A stretch of DNA of 38,176 nucleotides from Bacteroidota bacterium (GCA_012960515.1 DUBD01000004.1:11837-50012); one strand, 5' to 3'. Positions 1 through 8,567 are shown, counted from the first letter of the stretch. Notes: generated by a model not told the origin, from the letters alone. Program-made: numbers and translations.

Positions 1-786
1 GCCCCCGCCGCGGAGGCCCCCGCCTCCTCCGGCGACGGCGCGATGACGCCGGAGCCGACGGTGGAGACCGTGGAGAAGATCGTGGAGAAGGTGGTCTACC
101 GGCCGCACCGCCAGCGCCTCCCGGACGAGCGCCCGAGCGTGACCCACAAGTTCTCCGTGGCCGGCCACGAGGGCTACCTCCACATCGGGCTGTACCCGGA
201 GACGGGCCTGCCCGGCGAGATCTTTATCACGATGGCGAAGCAGGGCTCCACGATCGCGGGGCTCATGGACTCCTTCGCGACGGCGATCTCGCTCGCGCTG
301 CAGTACGGCGTGCCGCTGGAGGACCTGGTGCAGAAGTTCGGCCACGTCCGCTTCGAGCCCTCGGGCTTCACGAACAACCGCCAGATCCCCATCGCGAAGT
401 CCATCACGGACTACATCTTCCGCTACATGGCGCTCAAGTTCCTCCCGGCGCCGGACGCCGCGGCGGGCGACGACCCGTACGCGCAGCCGGAGGAGACGGA
501 GGACCCGATCGTGGCGGTGGCCCAGGAGGCGGCGGCGCACGGCGCGGCCTCGGACGAGTCCCAGGCGGACCTCTTCTCGGTGGCAGAGTCCGCCTCCTCG
601 CCGCACATCGGCGGGACGGTGGAGCAGGTGCTCGCCAGCGGGGAGGCCACGAAGCCCGGCGGCCAGCTCGGCGCCTTCCAGAACCAGGAGGACAGCCCGG
701 CCTGCCCGAACTGCGGCTCCATCACGGTCCGCGCCGGGGCCTGCTACAGCTGCCCGAACTGCGGCAGCACCAGCGGCTGCGGCTGA
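1..786 (+). CDS. nrdJ: C-terminal part of vitamin B12-dependent (class II) ribonucleoside-diphosphate reductase; start lies upstream of the window
   Basis: Frame is open from base 1. Protein has VTHKFSVAGHEGYLHIGLYPETGLPGEIFITMAKQGSTIAGLMDSFATAISLALQYGVPLEDLV...KFGHVRFEPSGFTNN and a C-terminal Cys-rich tail CPNCGS...CYSCPNCGSTSGCG, as in NrdJ. Confidence 0.93.
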   Translation, partial: APAAEAPASSGDGAMTPEPTVETVEKIVEKVVYRPHRQRLPDERPSVTHKFSVAGHEGYLHIGLYPETGLPGEIFITMAKQGSTIAGLMDSFATAISLALQYGVPLEDLVQKFGHVRFEPSGFTNNRQIPIAKSITDYIFRYMALKFLPAPDAAAGDDPYAQPEETEDPIVAVAQEAAAHGAASDESQADLFSVAESASSPHIGGTVEQVLASGEATKPGGQLGAFQNQEDSPACPNCGSITVRAGACYSCPNCGSTSGCG

Positions 787-797
787 TCTCTAGATCC

Positions 798-831
798 CGT
801 CCCGCTGGCGGCTTCGGTCGCCAGCGGGGCG
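798..831 (+). terminator. Terminator-like hairpin downstream of nrdJ with a C(TTCG)G tetraloop
   Basis: CCCGCTGGCG (801-810) pairs with CGCCAGCGGG (819-828); outer pairs and a wobble extend it to about 798-831; loop contains cTTCGg; followed by a pyrimidine/T-rich stretch (ctttccttctt). Confidence 0.7.
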
Positions 832-863
832 CGGGCTTTCCTTCTTGGGAAAGCGGTACCCCT

Positions 864-906
864 GAACGACAACACCCCAGCCGTTGCAGCGGCCGGGGCG
901 TCGTTC
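864..906. repeat. Nested imperfect palindrome upstream of the DUF3800-like gene
   Basis: GAACGAC(864-870)-aaca-CCCC-a-GCCG ... CGGC-c-GGGG-c-GTCGTTC(900-906). Confidence 0.6.
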
Positions 907-965
907 GAACTGTCTATCACGCGGCGGCGGAGGAAGCCATTGCCCGCGTAATTGAGCGAACGCCC

Positions 966-1871
966 ATGATAAACGAAGTCCCACGCCCAAGCAAAACGGA
1001 CCCTTCCTTTTCAAACACTCGGAGCCTCAACAGCGGTCGCTGTCGACTCGTAGCCGACCACTTCGGCTTCCTTGACGAATCGCGTCTTAACCACGGGAGG
1101 TGGCGGGCGATATCGCTGATCACAGTGTCACTCCGTCACCTCGCCTTGGCCCGAGAGACGGTCCGCCCAATCCTTCAAGACTGGCCTTCGAACTCAAAGA
1201 GCTTCCACTGGGAGGACATCCGGGCTAGGAACAAGGCGGAGGTCGCTATTGCTCTGAATACAGAGGTCGCTGGCCTTGCCCGACGTGGAGTCCTCCGAGC
1301 AGACATCTATTTCTGGGACACCCACGCGGTCTTCTACGATGTGGAAGGGCGAGACGACAAACTCGTCGCGAGCGAAAATGCAGCGGCATTGATCCGCCGA
1401 GTCTGCCAAGACCGCTGGTCAGAGTCTCGGAACTGGATGCTATACCCGCACCGGGGATCCCTGATCGATTGGAATTCGGCTACTCAACGCGCGCAACAGC
1501 GATTCGGAGCTAAGTCAAACATTGGCCTTGATTTCTGCGAGGTGAGTCTTGAGCAGGAGCCGCTTGTAGCAGTTGCGGACTTGCTCGCTAGCGCGGCTGC
1601 CTTCACGGCGAGTCACATCCACGAGAGATCGTTGGTAGAAGCAAGTAGTTGCTCCCATCGGCATCGGTGGCCGGTCATCGATCATCTCTACCGGGAAGTC
1701 CGGGACCTCGGAGTTCGGTTGACGCCGACCGTCGGGTTCAAGACTCCCGTATCGAAGAGTCCTATCAACTTCTGGCCATTCTGGGACAAGAGCGGAAAGG
1801 GGAGGGCGCCTTCCAGAACCGCGACTTCCAGACAACAGCGATACCGGGAGGCTGTGAGCAATTGCTCTTAA
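966..1871 (+). CDS. DUF3800-like protein (start uncertain)
   Basis: FGFLDES near the N-terminus and LVAVADLLASAAAF near the C-terminus resemble the DUF3800 DES and Q/ADLlag signatures; lower GC than neighbours. Confidence 0.6.
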   Translation: MINEVPRPSKTDPSFSNTRSLNSGRCRLVADHFGFLDESRLNHGRWRAISLITVSLRHLALARETVRPILQDWPSNSKSFHWEDIRARNKAEVAIALNTEVAGLARRGVLRADIYFWDTHAVFYDVEGRDDKLVASENAAALIRRVCQDRWSESRNWMLYPHRGSLIDWNSATQRAQQRFGAKSNIGLDFCEVSLEQEPLVAVADLLASAAAFTASHIHERSLVEASSCSHRHRWPVIDHLYREVRDLGVRLTPTVGFKTPVSKSPINFWPFWDKSGKGRAPSRTATSRQQRYREAVSNCS

Positions 1872-1984
1872 GTCGCGGTCGCTTCCCCGCTGGCAGTCGC
1901 GCTCCCCGAGGCGGACCGCCAGCCCGAGGCCGCGTCCGGCTGGCGGAGGCGGCGGGCGGGCAGATCCCTCGGCTCGCGCTGCTC

Positions 1985-2021
1985 GCTCGGGATGACACGG
2001 CGCGCTCGGGATGACACGGCG
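1985..2021. repeat. Direct repeat GCTCGGGATGACACGGCG x2, period 19, part of a TGTCATCCCGAGCG-type element
   Basis: Copies at 1985-2002 and 2004-2021; preceded by gatccctcggctcgcgctgctc, the other half of the familiar GTCATCCCGAGC...GAGGGATC palindrome-type element. Confidence 0.7.
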
Positions 2022-2161
2022 AGGGAGTGAGCGGAGCGGGACGAAACGGGGTGCCGCAGACGCGCCCCGCTGGCGGTCGTGGTCGTCGGGAGCGGGCGGC
2101 GGGTGAACCGCTCGCGCGGGCTCCGCGTTGACCCGGCCCCTTCTCACTTGCCCCTCCCGAT

Positions 2162-2341
2162 ATGTCCGAGACCCCCACCCGCGGCTTCAGCCCGACCGGC
2201 ATCCTCCTGTTCGGCGTCCTGATCGCCGCCATCCTCTTCGCCGTGTTCATCATCTCGCAGCGCGGTGGCGAGGTGGACGGCCAGCCCGGCACTACCGAGG
2301 TGGACGCGCCCACGCAAATCGAGCCGGAGGACGTCCAGTAG
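2162..2341 (+). CDS. Small single-pass membrane protein, 59 aa
   Basis: ATG at 2162, TAG at 2339-2341: MSETPTRGFSPTGILLFGVLIAAILFAVFIISQRGGEVDGQPGTTEVDAPTQIEPEDVQ. Clear TM helix and acidic tail; followed by a terminator-like hairpin. Below the ORF track size limit. Confidence 0.7.
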   Translation: MSETPTRGFSPTGILLFGVLIAAILFAVFIISQRGGEVDGQPGTTEVDAPTQIEPEDVQ

Positions 2342-2353
2342 CGCTTCGCTGGC

Positions 2354-2378
2354 GCCCCGCCTCGGCGTGAGGCGGGGC
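2354..2378 (+). terminator. GC-rich hairpin after the small membrane ORF
   Basis: GCCCCGCCTC (2354-2363) / GAGGCGGGGC (2369-2378), 10-bp perfect stem, 5-nt loop; no strong T-tract. Confidence 0.55.
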
Positions 2379-2470
2379 CGCAGTCGGCCGACTCCGCGGC
2401 GGAAGCCACCCGCAGGGCCTGCCCTGGACTGGACTCATAAGGGCGGATCCCTCTCGTGCGGATCGGCCGT

Positions 2471-2492
2471 CATTCCCGCGCAGGCGGGAATG
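2471..2492. repeat. REP-like palindrome CATTCCCGC-gcag-GCGGGAATG
   Basis: Perfect 9-bp arms (2471-2479, 2484-2492); matches the GTCATTCCCGCG..GCGGGAAT-type element common in many bacterial genomes. Confidence 0.75.
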
Positions 2493-2542
2493 GCGGGGAG
2501 GAGAGAGGGGCGCGTTGGGGTCGCGGCATGCGGGACGTGACT

Positions 2543-3730
2543 CTACTCCGCGGCGGGAGTCTCCATCGGCGAGAGCCGCCAGATGGAGCCGTCGCCCTGG
2601 TCCGTGGCGACGTAGAGGTGCCCATCCGGCCCCGGGGTCACGTCGCGGATGCGCACGCCGAGCGGGATCATCTCCTCGTGCGTCACCTCGTTGCCGTCGA
2701 GCGCCAGCCGCACGAGGCCCTGCTGCGAGAGCGCGCTGATGAACAGGCTGCCGGTCCACTCCGGGAACACGTCGGCGGTGTAGAAGCTCATGCCGGAGGG
2801 TGAGATGACCGGCGACCAGTGTCGCACGGCGTCGGTGAACTCCGGGCGCGTGGGCGGGTCCGGGATGGTGGAGCCGTCGTAGTTGTCGCCCCAGCTCACG
2901 ACGGGCCAGCCGTAGTTGGCGCCGGGCGTGATGCGGTTGAGTTCGTCGCCGCCGAGGGGGCCGTACTCCGCCTCCCAGAGCTCACCCGTCTCGGGGTGGA
3001 ACGCGAGGCTCTGCACGTTGCGGTGGCCGTAGCTCCAGATCTCCGGCCTCGCGCCGTCCTGGCCCACGAACGGGTTGTCCTCCGGGACGGAGCCGTCCAG
3101 GTTCAGCCGCACGAGCGTTCCGAGGTGGTTGGAGAGGTCCTGCGCGGGGTCGAACTGGAAGCGCTCGCCGGTGGAGAGGAAGACGTGCTGGCCGTCCGGC
3201 GAGAACGCGATGCGGCCGCCGAAGTGGAGGCCGTTGGCGAACCACGGCTCCTGCGTGAACAGCACCTCGAAGTTCTTCAGGCTGTCGTTCTCCAGCACGC
3301 CGCGCCCGAGTGCCGTCGCGGAGGTGGCGTCCGGGCCGGGGCGCGCATACGCGAGGTAAACGAAGCCGCTCGTCTCGAAGTCCGGCGCGAGGGCCACGTC
3401 CAGCAGCCCGCCCTGGCGCTGCGCGTAGGTGTCCGGCGTGCCCGGCACCGGGCCCGAGACCTCCCCGTCCGCCCCGATGATGCGGAGCCCGCCGCCGCGC
3501 TCGGTCACGAGCAGGCGCCCGTCCGGGAGGAACGCCAGCCCCCACGGATTCGCGAGCCCCGTCGCGACCTCCACCACGGCGACGTTGCCCGCCTCCGTGG
3601 CGACCTCGTCGGTCTGGGTGCCGGGGAGGGCGGCATCGGTGGAGGCAGGGGGGGCGGCGTCGGAGCCGGGTTGGGCGCAGGCCGAGGACGCGAGCGCGAG
3701 AGCGGCGAAGAGCAGGGGAACGCGAGACAT
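2543..3730 (-). CDS. PQQ-dependent sugar dehydrogenase (glucose/sorbosone dehydrogenase family) lipoprotein
   Basis: MSRVPLLFAALALASSACAQ signal/lipobox, then VEVATGLANPWGLAFLPDGRLLVTERGGGLRII, GLLDVALAPDF, HFGGRIAFSPDGQHVFLSTGER, WSYGHRNVQSLAFHPETGELWEAEYGPLGGDELNRITPGANYGWPVVSWG. Confidence 0.9.
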   Translation of the reverse strand: MSRVPLLFAALALASSACAQPGSDAAPPASTDAALPGTQTDEVATEAGNVAVVEVATGLANPWGLAFLPDGRLLVTERGGGLRIIGADGEVSGPVPGTPDTYAQRQGGLLDVALAPDFETSGFVYLAYARPGPDATSATALGRGVLENDSLKNFEVLFTQEPWFANGLHFGGRIAFSPDGQHVFLSTGERFQFDPAQDLSNHLGTLVRLNLDGSVPEDNPFVGQDGARPEIWSYGHRNVQSLAFHPETGELWEAEYGPLGGDELNRITPGANYGWPVVSWGDNYDGSTIPDPPTRPEFTDAVRHWSPVISPSGMSFYTADVFPEWTGSLFISALSQQGLVRLALDGNEVTHEEMIPLGVRIRDVTPGPDGHLYVATDQGDGSIWRLSPMETPAAE

Positions 3731-3795
3731 AGCCGGAGGCAGAAGCGAGACCGTCTCCACCCGGGAGCCCGCCCGGCGGTTCCGCGGAACGCCGC

Positions 3796-3808
3796 GCCCC
3801 GCTGGCGG
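3796..3808. repeat. Copy of the CCGCCAGCGGGGC family in the GSDH/TonB receptor intergenic region
   Basis: GCCCCGCTGGCGG, 10 bp upstream of the TonB receptor start codon. Confidence 0.7.
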
Positions 3809-3818
3809 TCTCCGCCGG

Positions 3819-5837
3819 ATGCGACACCTCCCGACCCGTCCGACCGCGACCGCCAGTCGGCTGGCGTTGCTCTGCCTCTGCCTCGCCGCGGGCGCCCACG
3901 CCCAGGACCTTCCCTCCGATACCCTCACGCTGCCCACCGCTCGCGTGGAGGCCGCGCGGAGCGCCGGCGGCGTGGCCCGCGCGCCGTTCAGCGTGGCCGT
4001 CGCAGAGCGGGGGCCCGTGCAGCGCGCCGCCGAGGCCGATCTGGAGGCGGCGCTGCGTTCGCTCCCGGGGCTCTTCGTGGCGGACCGGCAGAACCCGGCG
4101 CTCGGCGAGCGGCTGATCGTGCGCGGGCAGGGCTACCGCTCGCCCTTCGGCGTGCGCGGCGTGCAGGTGGTGCTGGACGGCATCCCGCTGACCCTCGCGG
4201 ACGGGCAGGCCACGCTCGGGATCGTGGAGCCGGGGCTGGTGCATCGCGCGGAGATCGTGCGCGGACCGGCGGGGGCGTTGTGGGGCAACGGCTCCGGCGG
4301 CGTCCTCTTTCTGGACACGATCACCGGCGCGGAGGCCGGTGCCACTCTGGAGGCCTCGGGCGGCAGCGACGGGCTGGCGGAGGTCGGCGCCGAGGCGGTG
4401 GGGGAGACGGGCGCGCTGCGGATGGGCGCGGCCGCCTCGCGGCTGTACCGCGAGGGCTACCGGGACTACGCCGAGCAGGAGGTCTACCGCGCCCGCGGCT
4501 GGGCGGACCTCGCGCTGGGCCCCTCCGCCAGCCTCCGCGTCACGGCCGCGCTGGAAGACTCGCCGTTCCTGGAGCACCCCGGTGGGCTCACCGCCGAGCA
4601 ACTCGCCGAGGACCGCCGCCAGCCGGACGCGCGCTTCGTGGAGGCCGAGGCCGGGAAGGCGGTCACACAGGGGCAGGCCGCCGCCTCGCTCACCGCCGCG
4701 ACGCCCGCGGGCGACCTCCGCGCGACGCTCTACGGCGTGGCCCGCGATCTGGACAACCCGCTCCCGTTCGGCTACATCGCGCTGGACCGGACGGCGGGCG
4801 GCGCCAGACTGGCGCTGGAGCGCACGAGCGGGCCGCTCACGCTCACCCTCGGCGCGGATGCCGCGCTCCAACGCGACGACCGCTTCCGCTCGCCCAACGA
4901 AGCCGGGCAGCCGGTCGGAGACCCGACGCTGGACCAGCTGGAGACCGTCGCCAGCGGGGCGCTCTTCGCGCTCGGCCGCGTCCAACTGGCGGACGGCCTG
5001 GCCGCGAGCGCCGCCCTCCGCGCCGACCGCGTCCGCTTCTCCGCGGACGACCGGCTGCTGGGGGACGGCGACCAGAGCGGGAGCCGCGCGCTGGCCGCCC
5101 TCAGCCCGCAGATCGGCGTGACGTACCGGGCGGGGCCCGCGCTCCTCTTCGCCTCTCTCGCGACGGCCTTCGAGACGCCGACGACCACCGAGCTCGTCAA
5201 CCGCCCGGACGGCGGCGGCGGCTTCAACCCGGACCTGGAGCCGCAGCGGACGCTGGGCGTGGAGGTGGGCGCGCGAGGCGTGGCGGGCCGCGTCCTCTAC
5301 GACGTGGCGCTCTACGCGATGGAGGTGCGCGATGGCCTCACGCCGTTCGAGGGGCCGACCGGCCAGACGTTTTTCGAGAACCGCGTTCGCACCCTCCACC
5401 ACGGCGCCGAGGCGTTCGCGGAGTGGCAACCCGTCCCGGCGCTGGCGGCGTCGGCGTCGTACTCGTGGAGCCGGCTCCGCGTGGCCGAGGGGGAGTTCGA
5501 GGGGAACGCGCTGCCGGGCGTGCCGGAGCACCGGCTGGCGGCTCGCGTGCGCCTCTCCCACGCGGGCGTCGTTCTCGCGCCCGAACTCTCCGCCCGCTCC
5601 CGCCTCTACGCGGACGATGCCAACACGGCCTGGGCCGAGGACGCGGTGACGCTGGACCTCACGCTCGCGCACGAGGGCTGGGCGGTCGGCCTCGTGGAGC
5701 TGGCGCCGTTCGTGCGCGTGACGAACCTGCTGGACGCGGAGACGGTCGGCTCCGTCGCGCCCAACGCGTTCGGCGGGCGGTACTACGAGCCCGCGCCAGA
5801 GCGCGCCGTGATCGTCGGGCTGAGCGCGAGGCTGTAA
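3819..5837 (+). CDS. TonB-dependent outer membrane receptor
   Basis: Signal peptide MRHLPTRPTATASRLALLCLCLAAGAHAQ; plug domain (ALRSLPGLFVADRQNPALGERLIVRGQGYRSPFGVRGVQVVLDGIPLTLADGQ...EIVRGPAGALWGNGSGGVL); C-terminal beta-barrel ending ...YYEPAPERAVIVGLSARL. Confidence 0.92.
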   Translation: MRHLPTRPTATASRLALLCLCLAAGAHAQDLPSDTLTLPTARVEAARSAGGVARAPFSVAVAERGPVQRAAEADLEAALRSLPGLFVADRQNPALGERLIVRGQGYRSPFGVRGVQVVLDGIPLTLADGQATLGIVEPGLVHRAEIVRGPAGALWGNGSGGVLFLDTITGAEAGATLEASGGSDGLAEVGAEAVGETGALRMGAAASRLYREGYRDYAEQEVYRARGWADLALGPSASLRVTAALEDSPFLEHPGGLTAEQLAEDRRQPDARFVEAEAGKAVTQGQAAASLTAATPAGDLRATLYGVARDLDNPLPFGYIALDRTAGGARLALERTSGPLTLTLGADAALQRDDRFRSPNEAGQPVGDPTLDQLETVASGALFALGRVQLADGLAASAALRADRVRFSADDRLLGDGDQSGSRALAALSPQIGVTYRAGPALLFASLATAFETPTTTELVNRPDGGGGFNPDLEPQRTLGVEVGARGVAGRVLYDVALYAMEVRDGLTPFEGPTGQTFFENRVRTLHHGAEAFAEWQPVPALAASASYSWSRLRVAEGEFEGNALPGVPEHRLAARVRLSHAGVVLAPELSARSRLYADDANTAWAEDAVTLDLTLAHEGWAVGLVELAPFVRVTNLLDAETVGSVAPNAFGGRYYEPAPERAVIVGLSARL

Positions 5838-5884
5838 GAGGGACTGGGGGCTGGCCACCGGGGACTCGCGCTCGCTCATCGCTG

Positions 5885-5899
5885 CCGCCAGCGGGGCGG
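5885..5899. repeat. CCGCCAGCGGGGCGG intergenic copy
   Basis: Exact 15-mer between the TonB receptor and hisC. Confidence 0.8.
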
Positions 5900-6038
5900 G
5901 AGGGCGCCGGCTCCGTTCCACTCGCTCCATCCCACTCGCTCCTACCTACTGGCCCCTCCCGCGCACAACGCACCACTTCTTCGGCCCTTCGCGCAACGGC
6001 GGCGGCCATCTTCGCGGCCTGATCCCCCCGCACTCCCG

Positions 6039-7142
6039 ATGTCTCAGAGCGCCCCCGTCCACCTCGTTCGCGAGGCCGTCCGCCGCGAGAAGGCCTACCG
6101 CGTGCCGACCCAGACCGGCATCGCGGCCAAGCTGGACCAGAACGAGAGCCCCTACAGCGTCCCCGCGGACATCCGCGACGCCGCGCTGGCGGCCGTCCGC
6201 GAGGAGCCGTGGAACCGCTACCCGGACGACCGCCCGCACCGGCTCGTCGCCGCGCTCGCGGAGCGCTGGGGCGCGGACCCGGAGGGCGTGATCGTGGGGC
6301 ACGGTTCCAACGAGATCACGCACACGCTCGGGCTCTGCTTCGTGGACCCCGGCACGCCCGTCGTGCTGCCCACGCCGATGTTCTCGCTGTACACGAGCGT
6401 GATGCGGATGTTCGAGGCCGAGATCCACGAGGTGGGCCCGGAGGCGGACCTCACGCACAGCCCGGCCGCGATCCTCGCGAAGGCGCAGGAGACGGGCGCG
6501 GCGCTGACCGTCGTCACCACGCCCAACAACCCCACGGGGCAGACCATCCCGCACGAGGGGCTCCGCCAGCTGGCGGCGGGCGTGCCCGGCATCCTCGTCG
6601 TGGACGAGGCCTACCACGAGTTCCTCTCCGGCCCCACGGCGATGGACCTCCTCGCGGAGTTCCCCAACGTGCTCGTCATGCGGACCTTCTCCAAGGCGAT
6701 GGGGCTGGCCGGCCTCCGCGTGGGCGCGCTCGTGGGGCGGCCGGAGCTGATCCAGGAGATCGAGAAGGCGCGGCTGCCGTTCCTCGTGGACCGGCTCGCC
6801 GAGGCCGTCGCGCTGGCCGTCCTGGACCGCGAGGACCTGCTGCAAGCCCGCGTGGCCGAGCTGCTCTCCGAGCGCGACCGGCTGGCGGAGTCCGTCGGCG
6901 CGATGGAGGGCTGCGAGGTGCTGCCGGGGAAGGCCAACTTCTTCCTCTTCCGCACGCCGCTCCCGCACGCCGATCTTCGGGCCTCGCTCGCCGCCGACGG
7001 CATCAACGTCCGCGACGTGACGAGCTACCCGGACCTTGCCCCGCGCGACGGCCGCCCCGGCTGGCTCCGCGTCTCCGTCGGCACGCCGGACGAGAACGAC
7101 GCCTTCCTCGCCTCGCTCCGCTCCCACCTGCAGGCGGCGTAG
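6039..7142 (+). CDS. hisC: Histidinol-phosphate aminotransferase
   Basis: LDQNESPYSVP, HGSNEITHTLGLCFVDPGTPVVLPTPMFSLY, TTPNNPTGQTIP, VVDEAYHEF, TFSKAMGLAGLRVGALVG: PLP class I/II aminotransferase with HisC signature. Confidence 0.9.
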   Translation: MSQSAPVHLVREAVRREKAYRVPTQTGIAAKLDQNESPYSVPADIRDAALAAVREEPWNRYPDDRPHRLVAALAERWGADPEGVIVGHGSNEITHTLGLCFVDPGTPVVLPTPMFSLYTSVMRMFEAEIHEVGPEADLTHSPAAILAKAQETGAALTVVTTPNNPTGQTIPHEGLRQLAAGVPGILVVDEAYHEFLSGPTAMDLLAEFPNVLVMRTFSKAMGLAGLRVGALVGRPELIQEIEKARLPFLVDRLAEAVALAVLDREDLLQARVAELLSERDRLAESVGAMEGCEVLPGKANFFLFRTPLPHADLRASLAADGINVRDVTSYPDLAPRDGRPGWLRVSVGTPDENDAFLASLRSHLQAA

Positions 7143-7228
7143 GGCTCGCCTCGCGCTCGCTCACCCGAACCGCCAGCCCGCCGAGCTTCGCTCGCCCGGC
7201 TTCCCCCACGCATCCCGACTCCTGACTC

Positions 7229-8497
7229 ATGTCCCTCCTCGATGACCTCCGCTGGCGCGGCCTCGTCTACGACCACACGCCCGGCCTGGAGGACCACCTC
7301 GCCAGCGGCCCCGTCACGGCGTACTGCGGCTTCGATCCCACCGCCGACAGCCTCCACATCGGGCACCTGCTCCCGCTGATGGGGCTCGCGCGGCTCCAGC
7401 GGCACGGCCACCGGCCGGTCGCGCTCGTGGGCGGCGGCACGGGGCTCATCGGCGATCCCAGCGGCAAGCGCGCCGAGCGGACGCTCCAGACCCTGGAGCA
7501 GGTGGAGGCCAACGTCCGCGGCCTCCGCGCGCAGATGGAGGCGATCCTGGACTTCGAGGGCGAGCATGCCGCGAAGGTCATGAACAACGCGGACTGGCTC
7601 ACCACCATCCCGCTCACGGACTTCCTGCGCGACGTCGGCAAGCACTTCACCATCGGCTACATGACGGCGAAGGAGAGCGTCAAGAGCCGGCTGGATAGCG
7701 AGGTCGGCCTCTCGTTCACGGAGTTCAGCTACCAACTCCTCCAGGCGTACGACTTCCTCGTGCTCCACGAGCGCGAGGGCGTGACGCTGCAGGTGGGCGG
7801 CTCGGACCAGTGGGGCAACATCACCGCCGGCACGGACCTCATCCGCAAGACGCACGGCGAGAAGGCGCACGGCCTGGTGTACCCGCTCGTCAAGAACGCC
7901 GCGGGCACCAAGTTCGGGAAGACCGAGGCCGGCGCCGTCTGGCTGGACCCCGAGCGCACGAGCCCGTACCGCTTCTACCAGTTCTGGCTGGGCACGGACG
8001 ACCGCGACGTGATCGACCGGCTGAAGTCGTTCACGTGGCTCTCCCGCGAGGAGATCGAGGCGCTGGAGGCGGAGCACGCCGAGGCCCCGCACCGCCGCAT
8101 CGCGCAGAAGGCGCTCGCCGAGGCCGTCACCGCGATGGTCCACGGCCCCGACGGGCTGGCGGGCGCGCAGCGCGCGACGGACGCCCTCTTCGGCGGCGAC
8201 CTCGCGGCGCTGAGCGTGCGCGAGATCGGCGAAGTGTTCGAGGGCGTCCCGGAGTCCGCGATGCCGGCCTCCGCCTTCGAGGGCGAGGGTCTGGAGATCG
8301 TGGACGTGCTCGCCGACGCCGGCGCGACGAAGTCCAAGGGCGAGGCCCGGCGGCTCGTGCAGGGCGGCGGCGTCCGCATCGGCAACGAGAAGGTGGACGC
8401 GGAGCGCCGCGTGACCGTCGCGGACGCACTCCACGGCGAAGTGATCGTCGTGCGGATGGGCAAGAAGCGCGTGCACCTCGTCCGCCTGGAGCGGTAG
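7229..8497 (+). CDS. tyrS: Tyrosyl-tRNA synthetase
   Basis: YCGFDPTADSLHIGHLLPLMGLARLQRHGHRPVALVGGGTGLIGDPSGK; QVGGSDQWGNITAGTDLIRK; KFGKT; C-terminal S4 region. Confidence 0.96.
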   Translation: MSLLDDLRWRGLVYDHTPGLEDHLASGPVTAYCGFDPTADSLHIGHLLPLMGLARLQRHGHRPVALVGGGTGLIGDPSGKRAERTLQTLEQVEANVRGLRAQMEAILDFEGEHAAKVMNNADWLTTIPLTDFLRDVGKHFTIGYMTAKESVKSRLDSEVGLSFTEFSYQLLQAYDFLVLHEREGVTLQVGGSDQWGNITAGTDLIRKTHGEKAHGLVYPLVKNAAGTKFGKTEAGAVWLDPERTSPYRFYQFWLGTDDRDVIDRLKSFTWLSREEIEALEAEHAEAPHRRIAQKALAEAVTAMVHGPDGLAGAQRATDALFGGDLAALSVREIGEVFEGVPESAMPASAFEGEGLEIVDVLADAGATKSKGEARRLVQGGGVRIGNEKVDAERRVTVADALHGEVIVVRMGKKRVHLVRLER

Positions 8498-8505
8498 CGC
8501 CCGGA

Positions 8506-8567
8506 GAGCCGCTCGCCCACAGCGGGCGGCTCCGGCCTCCCGCTGGCGGAGCGCCACCGCCAGCGGG
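8506..8567 (+). terminator. Two tandem GC-rich hairpins downstream of tyrS; the second is an inverted pair of the CCGCCAGCGGG motif
   Basis: Hairpin 1: GAGCCGCTCGC(8506-8516)/GCGGGCGGCTC(8522-8532), one G-T. Hairpin 2: CCCGCTGGCGG(8539-8549)/CCGCCAGCGGG(8557-8567), perfect 11 bp. Confidence 0.65.

Noticed and set aside
1649-2409. ORFs 1649..2014 (+), 1515..2147 (-) and 1765..2409 (-)
   Set aside because: They translate repeat-rich intergenic DNA (for example CHPERA-type peptides), a known hallmark of spurious ORFs over dispersed repeats.
2819-6022. 1067-aa plus-strand ORF (and 982-aa minus-strand ORF 2982..5930)
   Set aside because: Low-complexity Arg/Ala/Gly-rich shadow frames over the clear sugar dehydrogenase and TonB receptor genes; typical of very high GC DNA.
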